DNA of 8,668 nt from an uncultured Eubacteriales bacterium (GCA_902477055.1 CABSFY010000091.1:1-8668), one strand, 5' to 3'; shown: positions 1-6,486, counted from the first letter of the stretch. Notes: generated by a model from the sequence alone, not told the origin. Numbers and translations: made by a program.

Positions 1-116
1 ATTGTCTCCCTTTTTTCCCTCCTCGCGGGTGTTGCACTTCGAATTATAACCTGCCCACCTCCCTTTCCACAAGGGAGCCTTGGCGCTGCGCATCGTTTTC
101 AACTGCGCTGTTCTGT
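1..116. other. Intergenic tail with short hairpin, possible dispersed repeat
   Basis: This stretch lies downstream of the ROK-family gene and holds no gene that I can support. It contains a perfect 7-bp hairpin (CTCCCTT at 59-65, loop 66-70, AAGGGAG at 71-77). On the minus strand the hairpin lies about 40 bases after the ROK stop codon but is not followed by a run of T, so it is a poor intrinsic terminator. The CTCCCTT/AAGGGAG hairpin flanked by GCCTTGGC, with ATTGTCTCCC at the window edge, resembles short intergenic repeats I recall from Faecalibacterium-like genomes. That resemblance is from memory and cannot be verified from one copy. Confidence 0.35.
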
Positions 117-1499
117 TCAGTGCTTGATTTCAGGCAGGCTGGCGGCGGCGACGGACTGGCCGACGCGGCGGGTCTTTTCGTCGGGGAGCATCACGCGGAC
201 CTTTTTGGCCAGCTCCGGGTACTCCTCAGCCAGAATGCGCAGGCAGGTGTCCAGGATGATCGAGCCGCCGACACCGGACATGACCCGGCCGAGGACGATC
301 ATATGATGCACATCGTAAAAACGCGTGTAGAGCTTCATCGTGTGGGCCAGATACGCGCCGATGGAGGCGTAGACCTTCTCGGCCCGTGCGTCGCCCGCCT
401 CAACGAGCGCCTGCACTGCCTTGAGCTTTTCGGCGGGCGTGAGCGCCTCGTCCAACGCAATACCGGCGCGGGGCGCGAGCTTGATGACCGCGTCCTGCGA
501 GAAATACTTGCAGCCGACGCCGATGTCCGTGGACCATTCGTCGGCCATCGCGCCCTCATAGAGATCGACCGGCGCAAAGGCAAGCTCATTGAGCCAGCCC
601 AACACGTTGCCGTCGGCATCGACATAGCCGACCGCTTCGCTCGTGCCCATTGCCATGCCCATCACGGAGCCGGTTTCCAGCCCCATCGCGCCGGCAAGGG
701 CGGTCACGTCGCCGTCGTTGGCCACAACGATCGGCACGTCGCCGAGCTCGAGCGCCGCGCGGTCATAGATCGTCTTGACCAGCTCCCGTTTTTCGCGCGG
801 GACCTTGATAAACAGAGAAGAAACCATCGGGCTGTTGCCGATGAACACGCCCGCCGACGACACACCGATGCCGTCCACGCGGGGCATTTTCGACGCAGCG
901 GTTTTGAACGCCGCAACGATGCCGTCAAAATGATACTGCGGATCGGCCTCCGTCTTGGGATGCCAGACGACCTCCTCGGAGTAGACGGTCTTGCCGTCGA
1001 TGACGGCGGAAACCTTCCGGTCCGAGCCGCCCGCGTCAAAGCCGATGCGGCAGCCCTCCATATGACCGCCGATGGAAACGGAGGCCTCGTTTGCCTTGGG
1101 GCAGTCCGCCGGGGCGCAGTCAATGACCTCGAACGGGACCTCATAGACATCCTGCATGAACTGCACGTCAAAGGCGCGTTCGCCTTGCAGCGTGTAGGCC
1201 TTTTGCAGACGCTTTGCCAGTACGCTGTCGCCGCAGAGGTAGATGCGGAAGCCGCCGATCGACCAGAGCAGGAACTTGACGTAGCGCTCGACATAGCGGT
1301 AATCGGCCTCGGCAGAGTCAGTCGTGCCGCGGATTTTGGTGTGGTGGACGGAAATTTTGCCCTTGTCGCGTTCGATGGCGATGGTGATGGGCTTTTCCGC
1401 TTCCTTTTCATACGCGTCGATCCAGACGCCAAAGGGGATGAACTCCGGATCAAGCTCCGGCAGATTGCGAACGGAATAATCGATTCCCAAGTACTTCAT
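117..1499 (-). CDS. Divergent ROK-family protein (sugar kinase-like) with N-terminal extension
   Basis: This 460-residue protein carries an actin-fold ROK core from about residue 149 to the end. Visible core elements are the first phosphate loop DAGGSDRK (155-162), the expected catalytic Asp in ANDGDVTALAG (N261-D262), and the second phosphate loop GMAMGTSEAVG (281-291). A third Gly-rich segment, LGRVMSGVGG, lies at 403-412. ROK proteins include glucokinases, N-acetylhexosamine kinases and xylose-type repressors. No DNA-binding helix-turn-helix is apparent here. Two features are odd. Residues 1-148 precede the ATP-binding loop, making the protein much longer than the usual 300 or so residues. 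The CxCGxxGC zinc motif expected after the second phosphate loop is absent, and this region reads NELAFAPVDLYEGAMADEW (304-322) instead. The ATG start has AGGAG six bases upstream. The gene follows the APH-fold kinase by 23 bases, so the two are probably cotranscribed. The family call is fairly sure; the substrate is unknown, and the protein could be a sugar sensor instead of an active kinase. Confidence 0.82.
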   Translation of the reverse strand: MKYLGIDYSVRNLPELDPEFIPFGVWIDAYEKEAEKPITIAIERDKGKISVHHTKIRGTTDSAEADYRYVERYVKFLLWSIGGFRIYLCGDSVLAKRLQKAYTLQGERAFDVQFMQDVYEVPFEVIDCAPADCPKANEASVSIGGHMEGCRIGFDAGGSDRKVSAVIDGKTVYSEEVVWHPKTEADPQYHFDGIVAAFKTAASKMPRVDGIGVSSAGVFIGNSPMVSSLFIKVPREKRELVKTIYDRAALELGDVPIVVANDGDVTALAGAMGLETGSVMGMAMGTSEAVGYVDADGNVLGWLNELAFAPVDLYEGAMADEWSTDIGVGCKYFSQDAVIKLAPRAGIALDEALTPAEKLKAVQALVEAGDARAEKVYASIGAYLAHTMKLYTRFYDVHHMIVLGRVMSGVGGSIILDTCLRILAEEYPELAKKVRVMLPDEKTRRVGQSVAAASLPEIKH

Positions 1500-1522
1500 T
1501 CGTATCTCCTATTTCGTATCCA

Positions 1523-2605
1523 TCAATGCTTCGCGGCCTCGTCGGCGACGATGGTCTGCATTTGCTCCCATTTTGCCTCCATGTCGGTCACGAGCTTGAG
1601 CTGCGCACGGGTGCGGACGAGGTTGTGTTCGGGATAGTCGGTCTTGAAATAGAGGTCGCCGTCAAGATAGTCCGTCAGGAAGCGGACGGCCAGCTCCAGC
1701 GTGATGATCTTCGCGCCGAGGGGCAACAGCTCCTTCTCCTTCGCCGTCAGCGCGGGGCAGGCAGTCAGGTAACCGGCGGTATACACGCGGAAACGTTCAA
1801 GATCCATGTGCATTTTTGACAGGTCGGGTTCGTCCTCCACCGCCGTGGCCGCGCCGAAGCGAATGGAGTCGCCGAAGTCGTACAGTGACGAGCCGGGCAT
1901 GACCGTATCAAGATCCAGCACGCACAGGGCCTTGCGGGTCTTGCGGTCGAGCAGGACGTTGTTGAGCTTCGTATCGTTATGCGTTACGCGCAGGGGAAGC
2001 TCGCCGCTCTCCAGCAGCTCGCAGATCGTACCGGCCTCAGCCTCGCGGGCCAAGATAAAGGCGATTTCGTCGGCAGCCAGCGCGGCGCGGCCGGAGCGGT
2101 TTTCCTCCAAGGCCTGTTTGAACAGCCGGTAGCGGTTAACGGTATTATGAAACATCGGGATGGTTTCATGCAGCGTTTCCGCAGGAAAATCCTTCAAAAG
2201 CTCCTGGAACCGGCCGAAGGCAATGGCGCTCTCATAGAAATCGTCGTTGCTCTCCGGCAGCTCCAGGCAGATGCCGTCGGCAAATTCGTAGCAGCGCCAA
2301 TATTCAGCCTTTTCATCGACGTAGTAATACGTCCCTGCGTCGGACAGGACGAAGTGCAGCGTTTCGGACGGGTCGCTGACGCGGCTGCGCAGATACTCCG
2401 TCACCGCGCCGACGTTTTCCATCACGGCCCTCGGGTTGGTGAATACGTACTTATTGATGCGCTGTAAGATGTAGACGCTTCCTGCGTCGGTCTTGATCTG
2501 ATAGGTGCTGTTGATATGGCCGGAGCCGTACTCGCGGCAGCTCACGAGCGTTCCGTTGATGGAAAAATGCTGCGCAGCGGCTTCCGGATACAGTTGCTGT
2601 TTCAA
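1523..2605 (-). CDS. APH-fold phosphotransferase, N-acetylhexosamine 1-kinase-like
   Basis: This 360-residue protein belongs to the aminoglycoside phosphotransferase/choline kinase superfamily. The N-lobe shows a Gly-containing nucleotide loop (EYGSGHINSTYQI, about 25-37) and the LQRINKYVFTNP segment (48-59). The latter is characteristic of the NahK-like subgroup. The catalytic loop is HNDTKLNNVLLD (209-220), with D211 as the presumed base and N215/N216 near the metal site. The metal-binding segment DLDTVMPGSSLYDFGDSIR (231-249) follows. Length matches the family. NahK of bifidobacteria phosphorylates GlcNAc/GalNAc at C1 in the lacto-N-biose pathway, so anomeric phosphorylation of a hexosamine or other sugar is the best guess. 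No partner phosphorylase or nucleotidyltransferase is visible in the window, so the substrate is open. The start is TTG; the next codon upstream is CTG, then an in-frame stop at 2612-2614, so there is little alternative. AGAGGA at 2615-2620 lies nine bases before it. Confidence 0.85.
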   Translation of the reverse strand: MKQQLYPEAAAQHFSINGTLVSCREYGSGHINSTYQIKTDAGSVYILQRINKYVFTNPRAVMENVGAVTEYLRSRVSDPSETLHFVLSDAGTYYYVDEKAEYWRCYEFADGICLELPESNDDFYESAIAFGRFQELLKDFPAETLHETIPMFHNTVNRYRLFKQALEENRSGRAALAADEIAFILAREAEAGTICELLESGELPLRVTHNDTKLNNVLLDRKTRKALCVLDLDTVMPGSSLYDFGDSIRFGAATAVEDEPDLSKMHMDLERFRVYTAGYLTACPALTAKEKELLPLGAKIITLELAVRFLTDYLDGDLYFKTDYPEHNLVRTRAQLKLVTDMEAKWEQMQTIVADEAAKH

Positions 2606-2710
2606 CAGAAATCATCCTCTCATGGTTTTTGTAGAGCAAGTCATGCTTTGTATACTCTTATCGTATGGGCCACACCGTCGGATGGTGCAGGACCCACCGC
2701 AGTGGGGTGT
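2606..2710 (-). promoter_or_regulatory. Structured 5' leader of the kinase operon with competing hairpins
   Basis: The region between the predicted transcription start (about 2710) and the TTG start can fold in two mutually exclusive ways on the minus strand. Hairpin A sits at the very 5' end: CCCAC (2706-2702), loop TGCG, GTGGG (2697-2693). Hairpin B uses the same GTGGG. It pairs 2697-2693 with CCCAT (2669-2665), then CTG (2690-2688) with TGG (2672-2670) partly through G-U wobbles, then CACC (2687-2684) with GGTG (2676-2673). Its loop is seven bases, with a two-base bulge at 2691-2692. No T-run follows either hairpin, so a classic attenuator is not evident. A stabilising 5' stem or a translational switch is possible. 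I do not recognise any known riboswitch class. Confidence 0.35.
2615..2620 (-). promoter_or_regulatory. Ribosome binding site that decides the TTG start of the kinase
   Basis: AGAGGA on the minus strand ends nine bases before the TTG at 2605-2603. It supports this rare start codon, because no ATG or GTG in the same frame lies between the upstream in-frame stop (2612-2614) and the conserved part of the protein. Confidence 0.65.
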
Positions 2711-2716
2711 TGCCAA

Positions 2717-2745
2717 ATTATATCATGGATTTATCAAAAAAGCAA
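2717..2745 (-). promoter_or_regulatory. Promoter of the kinase/ROK operon
   Basis: On the minus strand, a perfect TATAAT (2722-2717) is preceded by TG plus one base, an extended -10 element. TTGCTT (2745-2740) sits 17 bases further upstream and matches the -35 consensus at three of six positions. The predicted start of transcription is near 2710, leaving a leader of about 105 bases. The promoter lies inside the gap after the ABC transporter gene, so the kinases need not rely on read-through. Confidence 0.6.
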
Positions 2746-2771
2746 GTAATTATCGGATATTATGTCAATCA

Positions 2772-4529
2772 TCAGCCTAACAGGTTCTGCGTCTTGCGGA
2801 GTGCGGCGTACATCCCGCCCTGCGCCATCAGCTCGGCGTGGGTACCCTGCTCGCAGATTTTTCCGTCCGCAACGACCAAAATGCGCGAGGCGCTGCGCGT
2901 CGTGGACAGACGATGCGCGATAATTAAGGTCGTCCGGCCGACGGCCAGCGCATCGAGCGCGGACTGAATCTTTGCCTCGGTCACGCTGTCGAGGGCGCTC
3001 GTTGCCTCGTCGAGAATCAAAATCGGTGGGTTCTTCAGGAAAATTCGCGCAATGGACACGCGCTGCTTCTGCCCGCCGGACAGGAGCGTACCGCGTTCGC
3101 CGACGTTGGTGTCAAAGCCGTCGGGCATTGCCATAATGTCGTCATAAATTTCCGCCCGCTTTGCCGCCTCGATGATCTCGTCCATCGTCGCGTCGGGCTT
3201 GCCGTAGCGGATGTTGTTGCCGATGGTGTCGGCAAAGAGGAACACGTCCTGCTGTACCACGCCGATGGCCTGATGGAGCGACTGCTGCGTCACGGTGCGC
3301 ACGTCCTTGCCGTCGATATCGATCTCACCCGTTGTCACGTCGTAAAAGCGCGGAATAAGGCGGCAGAGCGTGCTTTTGCCGCCGCCGGACGGGCCGACGA
3401 TGGCTACCGTTTCGCCCGCCGCGACATGAAGCGTCACGTGCTCCAGCACGTCCAGCTCATTTTCATACGCGAAGGAAACGTCCTTCACGTCGATGTCGCC
3501 CTTCACGTCCGTCAGCGGCACGGCATCGGGCGCATCGAGCAGGCGCGGCTCGGTCCGCATCAGCTCGCCGAAGCGCTCCAAGCCCGCAAACCCGCTGGCA
3601 AACAGCTCGGCAAAGTTCACCAGCTTGCGCACCGGGCTGACGAACGTCGAAATATACAGGCTGAACGTCAGCAAATCGACCATTTCGAGGCTGCCCGCCA
3701 TGATGAGCGCGCCGCCCGCTGCAATGACCGCGACGGAGAGAATCGACATGAAGAATTCCAGCGAACCGCTGAAAATGCCCATCTCGCGGTGAAATTCCTT
3801 CTTGGAGGTCTTAAAGCGCTCATTTGCTGCGTCGAATTTCTGGAATTCCACATTCTCGTTGGCGAAGGCCTTCGCCGTCCGGATGCCGGAAAGGGAGGAT
3901 TCAATGTCGGCATTGATGGCCGCCGTGCGCCTTTTGACGTTTTTCGACGCGGCGCTCATCTTGTGGCGGCGCAGAATGACCACGAAAAGCAAGATCGGCA
4001 GGATGCAGCACACCACCAGCGCCAGCCGCCATTCGATCGAGAACATCACGACCAGTGCGCCGATGATGGTCAGCATCGAGATGATGAGGTCCTCCGGGCC
4101 GTGATGCGCCAGCTCCGTGATCTCGAACAGGTCGCTCGTCAGGCGGCTCATGAGCTGGCCGGTACGGTTGTGGTCGTAGAATTCGTACCCCAGCGACTGC
4201 ATGTGATGGAACAGGTCGCGCCGGATGTCCGCCTCTACGCGGATGCCAAACGTATGGCCCCAGTAGCCGATGATATAGTAGAAAAATCCGCGGACGAGAT
4301 ACGCCACGGCCATGATGCCCATGATGAGGAAGAACGTGCCGTAGGCGTTTTGCGGCAGCAGCTCCTTCATTGCCGTCCGAGAAACGAGCGGGAAGGCCAG
4401 ATCGACCGCCGCAATGAACGTCGCGCAGAGAATATCCAGCACAAAGAGCTTCCAATGCGGCTTAAAATATGAGAGAAAAACGCGCATCAGACTGTGCGTC
4501 TGAAAATATTTTGTATCCTTTTTTTTCAT
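2772..4529 (-). CDS. ABC exporter half-transporter (fused membrane and ATPase domains)
   Basis: This 585-residue protein has the classic layout of a type IV (MsbA/MdlB/BmrA-like) ABC exporter. An N-terminal membrane domain of six predicted helices (roughly 28-50, 62-90, 147-165, 167-186, 255-278, 283-300) is followed by a nucleotide-binding domain from about 345. The ATPase motifs are complete: A-loop Y355, Walker A GPSGGGKST (379-387), Q-loop Q427, signature LSGGQ (483-487), Walker B ILILDE (503-508) with catalytic E508, D-loop SALD (511-514), and switch H539. Being a half-transporter, it should work as a homodimer or with another half-transporter not seen here. It exports a substrate, probably a lipid, drug or peptide, from the cytoplasmic membrane. 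There is no C39 peptidase domain, so it is not a bacteriocin-processing exporter. Its ATG overlaps the MATE stop as ATGA, with AAAGGGA about eight bases upstream, so translation is probably coupled. The motifs look intact and functional; the substrate is unknown. Confidence 0.93.
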   Translation of the reverse strand: MKKKDTKYFQTHSLMRVFLSYFKPHWKLFVLDILCATFIAAVDLAFPLVSRTAMKELLPQNAYGTFFLIMGIMAVAYLVRGFFYYIIGYWGHTFGIRVEADIRRDLFHHMQSLGYEFYDHNRTGQLMSRLTSDLFEITELAHHGPEDLIISMLTIIGALVVMFSIEWRLALVVCCILPILLFVVILRRHKMSAASKNVKRRTAAINADIESSLSGIRTAKAFANENVEFQKFDAANERFKTSKKEFHREMGIFSGSLEFFMSILSVAVIAAGGALIMAGSLEMVDLLTFSLYISTFVSPVRKLVNFAELFASGFAGLERFGELMRTEPRLLDAPDAVPLTDVKGDIDVKDVSFAYENELDVLEHVTLHVAAGETVAIVGPSGGGKSTLCRLIPRFYDVTTGEIDIDGKDVRTVTQQSLHQAIGVVQQDVFLFADTIGNNIRYGKPDATMDEIIEAAKRAEIYDDIMAMPDGFDTNVGERGTLLSGGQKQRVSIARIFLKNPPILILDEATSALDSVTEAKIQSALDALAVGRTTLIIAHRLSTTRSASRILVVADGKICEQGTHAELMAQGGMYAALRKTQNLLG

Positions 4530-5926
4530 TGTTCTGTTCCCTTTACGATATTATGGACCCATGTCCCTTTTTTTATCATGATCAGACCGATGATACACTT
4601 GCCGATGTCCGCAAGCTGGCAGGCAAGGAACAGCGGCACGATCGGCACACCGAGAAAATGCAGCCCGTAGGCCAGCGGTACGGTGAACACACAGACGTAA
4701 AAGCTGTCGAACAGGAACGTGACGAAGGTCTTACCGCCGGAGCGGAGGGTGAAATACGTCGCGTTGGCGAGGCTGTTGATGGGCATACAAAACGCCATGA
4801 TGAGCAGAAAATCTGACGCGAGAGAGCGCACGGCATCTGTCGTTTTATAAATCTTCGGTATTACCGGAGAAACTACCGCCATCACCCCGCCGATGACAAA
4901 GCAGATCAGCACGGAAAAGACGATCAGCTTTCGATCGGTGTCCACCGCTTCTTCGAGCCGGTCCGCGCCGAGGAGCTGGCCGACGATGATGCCGATGGCG
5001 TTGCCCATGGCCAAAAATGCGACGTTAAACACATTAGAAACCGTCGAGCAGATCGTATTTGCCGGGACGACGATGAGGCCGCTGAGCGAATAGCACTGGC
5101 TCAAAAGCGCCATGCCGCCCGCCCAGAGCATTTCGTTGACCATCAAGGGGAAGGTTTTCCTTGCAATGTCGGCGGCGAGCTGCTTCGGGATGCGCAGCGA
5201 ACGGTAAAGGCCGACGATATACGGACATTTTTTCTGGTTGCAGTGCGCCCAGACCATCACAATAACTGCCTCAGCGAACCGAGCAATGACCGTTGCAATG
5301 GCCGCGCCCTCCGCGCCCATCGCCGGGAAGCCCAGATAGCCGAAGATCAGCACCGTGTTCAGGCACAGGTTCACCAGCACCGACGCGATGCCCGCCACCA
5401 TCGGCACGATCGTCTGTCCGCACTCGCGCAGCGTGCCGGAATAGCACTGTGACAGGACGAACGGAAGGAAGCCGACCAGCATGATATTCAAGTAGTTCTG
5501 CGCATGGGCGAAGCTGGCGGTGCGCTCGGCCTCCGTTCCCCCGCCGAGGAGGTACATCATAATGAGCCTGTCACCGAATTGCAGGAAAACGCCGATGCCA
5601 AGCATCAGCAGGCCGAGACTGAGATAGAGCTTAAAGCGGAACGCATGACGAACGCCGTCATGGTCGCCGCTGCCGAAAAACTGTGCGCCGAAAATGCCCG
5701 CGCCGGACACCGCACCGAAAATCGCCAGATTGAACACAAAAATCAGCGTGTTGGCCACGCCCACGCCGCGCATCTCCGCCTCGCCGACGCGCCCGACCAT
5801 GATATTATCCAGCAGTCCGACAAACTGTGTGATGCCGTTTTGCACCATGATCGGCACGGCGATTGCCATCGCCATCGCATAAAAAGCGCGGTCCCCAAAG
5901 TACCGCTTCCGAAGTGAGGTTCGCAT
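4526..5926 (-). CDS. MATE-family efflux transporter
   Basis: The protein of 466 residues is rich in hydrophobic helices, consistent with the 12-helix, two-lobe MATE fold, and the length is typical. The N-lobe shows the family hallmark VQNGITQFVGLLDNIMVGRV near residues 28-47. The same topology recurs in the C-lobe around residues 274-320 (LSGLIVVPANTICSTVSN and MGNAIGIIVGQLLGA). MATE proteins export cationic drugs or metabolites in exchange for Na+ or H+; the ion and substrate cannot be read here. Two ATGs are possible, at 5938 and 5926. The second is preferred because GGAG lies six bases before it, while the first has no ribosome binding site. The gene is the first of a coupled pair with the ABC exporter and is transcribed divergently from the PadR operon. 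The two transporters may handle related toxic compounds, but this is inferred from position only. Confidence 0.92.
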   Translation of the reverse strand: MRTSLRKRYFGDRAFYAMAMAIAVPIMVQNGITQFVGLLDNIMVGRVGEAEMRGVGVANTLIFVFNLAIFGAVSGAGIFGAQFFGSGDHDGVRHAFRFKLYLSLGLLMLGIGVFLQFGDRLIMMYLLGGGTEAERTASFAHAQNYLNIMLVGFLPFVLSQCYSGTLRECGQTIVPMVAGIASVLVNLCLNTVLIFGYLGFPAMGAEGAAIATVIARFAEAVIVMVWAHCNQKKCPYIVGLYRSLRIPKQLAADIARKTFPLMVNEMLWAGGMALLSQCYSLSGLIVVPANTICSTVSNVFNVAFLAMGNAIGIIVGQLLGADRLEEAVDTDRKLIVFSVLICFVIGGVMAVVSPVIPKIYKTTDAVRSLASDFLLIMAFCMPINSLANATYFTLRSGGKTFVTFLFDSFYVCVFTVPLAYGLHFLGVPIVPLFLACQLADIGKCIIGLIMIKKGTWVHNIVKGTEQ

Positions 5927-5966
5927 AAAAATCTCCATATTTCGTGTTGTAATAAGAAGTTAAAAC

Positions 5967-5995
5967 ATTATAGCAAACCCCAACAAAAAACGCAA
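5967..5995 (-). promoter_or_regulatory. Promoter of the MATE/ABC transporter operon
   Basis: On the minus strand, a perfect TATAAT (5972-5967) has the extended -10 TG one base upstream. TTGCGT (5995-5990) lies 17 bases further upstream. Transcription should start near 5960, giving a leader of about 34 bases to the preferred ATG at 5926. The PadR operator at 6073-6103 is about 77 bases upstream of this -35 and does not overlap it. Confidence 0.6.
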
Positions 5996-6004
5996 CCCTT
6001 TCTC

Positions 6005-6040
6005 GCAATTTCGCTGTTTTCCGTAAAAACAGGGCAATTT
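6005..6040. repeat. Hairpin framed by direct GCAATTT repeats
   Basis: Seven bases CTGTTTT (6014-6020) and AAAACAG (6026-6032) form a perfect inverted repeat around the loop CCGTA. GCAATTT occurs as a direct repeat on each side, at 6005-6011 and 6034-6040. The element begins just upstream of the MATE promoter -35. No T-run follows in either direction, so it is not a good terminator. A regulator binding site for the transporter operon is one possibility; chance in an AT-rich spacer is another. Confidence 0.3.
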
Positions 6041-6072
6041 GGCTCACTATTTTTCCCTCTCTAAAAATTTCA

Positions 6073-6103
6073 ATGAGATACCTTGACAGGCGAGGTATCT
6101 CAT
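6073..6103. promoter_or_regulatory. Operator: perfect 11-base inverted repeat over the PadR promoter
   Basis: ATGAGATACCT (6073-6083) and AGGTATCTCAT (6093-6103) are exact reverse complements separated by nine bases. The palindrome covers the -35 TTGACA (6083-6088) and most of the spacer, stopping at the extended -10. PadR proteins bind as dimers to interrupted palindromes, often ATAC-containing, in their own promoters. Position and symmetry therefore point to an autorepression site for the adjacent PadR protein. Binding is inferred. Confidence 0.75.
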
Positions 6104-6111
6104 GCTATACT
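6083..6111 (+). promoter_or_regulatory. Strong promoter of the PadR operon
   Basis: TTGACA (6083-6088) is a perfect -35, followed by a 17-base spacer, an extended -10 TG (6103-6104) and TATACT (6106-6111). The predicted start is near 6118, leaving a leader of about 27 bases. This excludes an upstream ATG at 6073 as the regulator's start, since it would not be in the transcript. Confidence 0.82.
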
Positions 6112-6130
6112 TCGACCAGACGAGAAACGG

Positions 6131-6137
6131 AAGGAGG
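6131..6137 (+). promoter_or_regulatory. Ribosome binding site that decides the GTG start of padR-type gene
   Basis: AAGGAGG is a near-perfect Shine-Dalgarno sequence, seven bases before GTG at 6145. It fixes the start at this GTG and gives the standard PadR N-terminus. Confidence 0.8.
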
Positions 6138-6144
6138 AATTGCC

Positions 6145-6486
6145 GTGTCCATTGCTGCGGATCTGATTCGCGGACATACCGATACAATCATTCTGGCCCA
6201 GCTCACTTCCGGCGACAGCTACGGCTACGAGATCAACAAAACCATCCGCCTCATCACCGACGCGCGCTATGAGCTGAAGGAAGCGACGCTCTACACTGCC
6301 TTCCGCCGATTGGAGGAGGCCGGGTTCATCCGTTCCTACTGGGGCGGCGAGCAAACCGGCGCACGGCGGCGCTACTATTCGATCACCGAGGCGGGGCGGG
6401 CGGCCTACCGGCAGCAGCTCGACGATTGGGAGGATGCAAGAACTATAATCACGCGGCTGATTGAGCCGAAGGGGGAAGCAAGATGA
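6145..6486 (+). CDS. PadR-family transcriptional regulator
   Basis: This is a 113-residue winged-helix regulator of the short PadR type. The DNA-binding domain spans about residues 10-87. The recognition-helix region LKEATLYTAFRRLEEAGFI (44-62) and the wing with TGARRRYYSITEAGR (71-85) match the family pattern of an LY-x-x-LxRLE helix followed by RxYYxIT-x-x-GR. A single C-terminal helix (about 87-105, containing QQLDDWEDA) would form the dimer interface. PadR proteins usually repress and are released by a ligand or phenolic or drug compound, or by an unknown envelope signal. The GTG start is chosen for its AAGGAGG site and because the longer reading frame begins inside the operator, upstream of the transcript. 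The gene ends in an ATGA overlap with the membrane protein gene. It likely represses its own operon through the 6073-6103 palindrome; control of the divergent MATE/ABC genes is possible but not shown. Confidence 0.93.
   Translation: MSIAADLIRGHTDTIILAQLTSGDSYGYEINKTIRLITDARYELKEATLYTAFRRLEEAGFIRSYWGGEQTGARRRYYSITEAGRAAYRQQLDDWEDARTIITRLIEPKGEAR

Noticed and set aside
59..77. Hairpin after the ROK gene as an intrinsic terminator
   Set aside because: The stem is only 7 bp and no T-run follows it on the minus strand.
120..1637. Long plus-strand open frame of 505 codons opposite the ROK and kinase genes
   Set aside because: It is antisense to two genes with clear family motifs, is rich in Arg, His, Asp and Gly as expected from reversed GC-rich codons, and shows no recognisable domain.
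2740..2771. Terminator after the ABC exporter gene
   Set aside because: A T-run is present on the minus strand, but no adequate stem precedes it; the T-run is better explained as part of the kinase promoter region.
3273..4472. Plus-strand open frame of 399 codons opposite the ABC exporter
   Set aside because: The exporter on the other strand has every ATPase motif intact; the antisense frame has shadow-type composition and no domain.
5504..5917. Plus-strand open frame of 137 codons opposite the MATE gene
   Set aside because: It is fully antisense to a convincing membrane transporter, lacks a ribosome binding site and shows no motif.
5927..5938. ATG at 5938 as the MATE start
   Set aside because: No ribosome binding site precedes it, while GGAG is correctly placed for the ATG at 5926. 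It remains possible, and only four residues differ.
6073..6144. ATG at 6073 as an upstream start of the PadR protein
   Set aside because: It lies inside the operator and upstream of the predicted transcription start, has no ribosome binding site, and would add 24 residues that PadR proteins lack.
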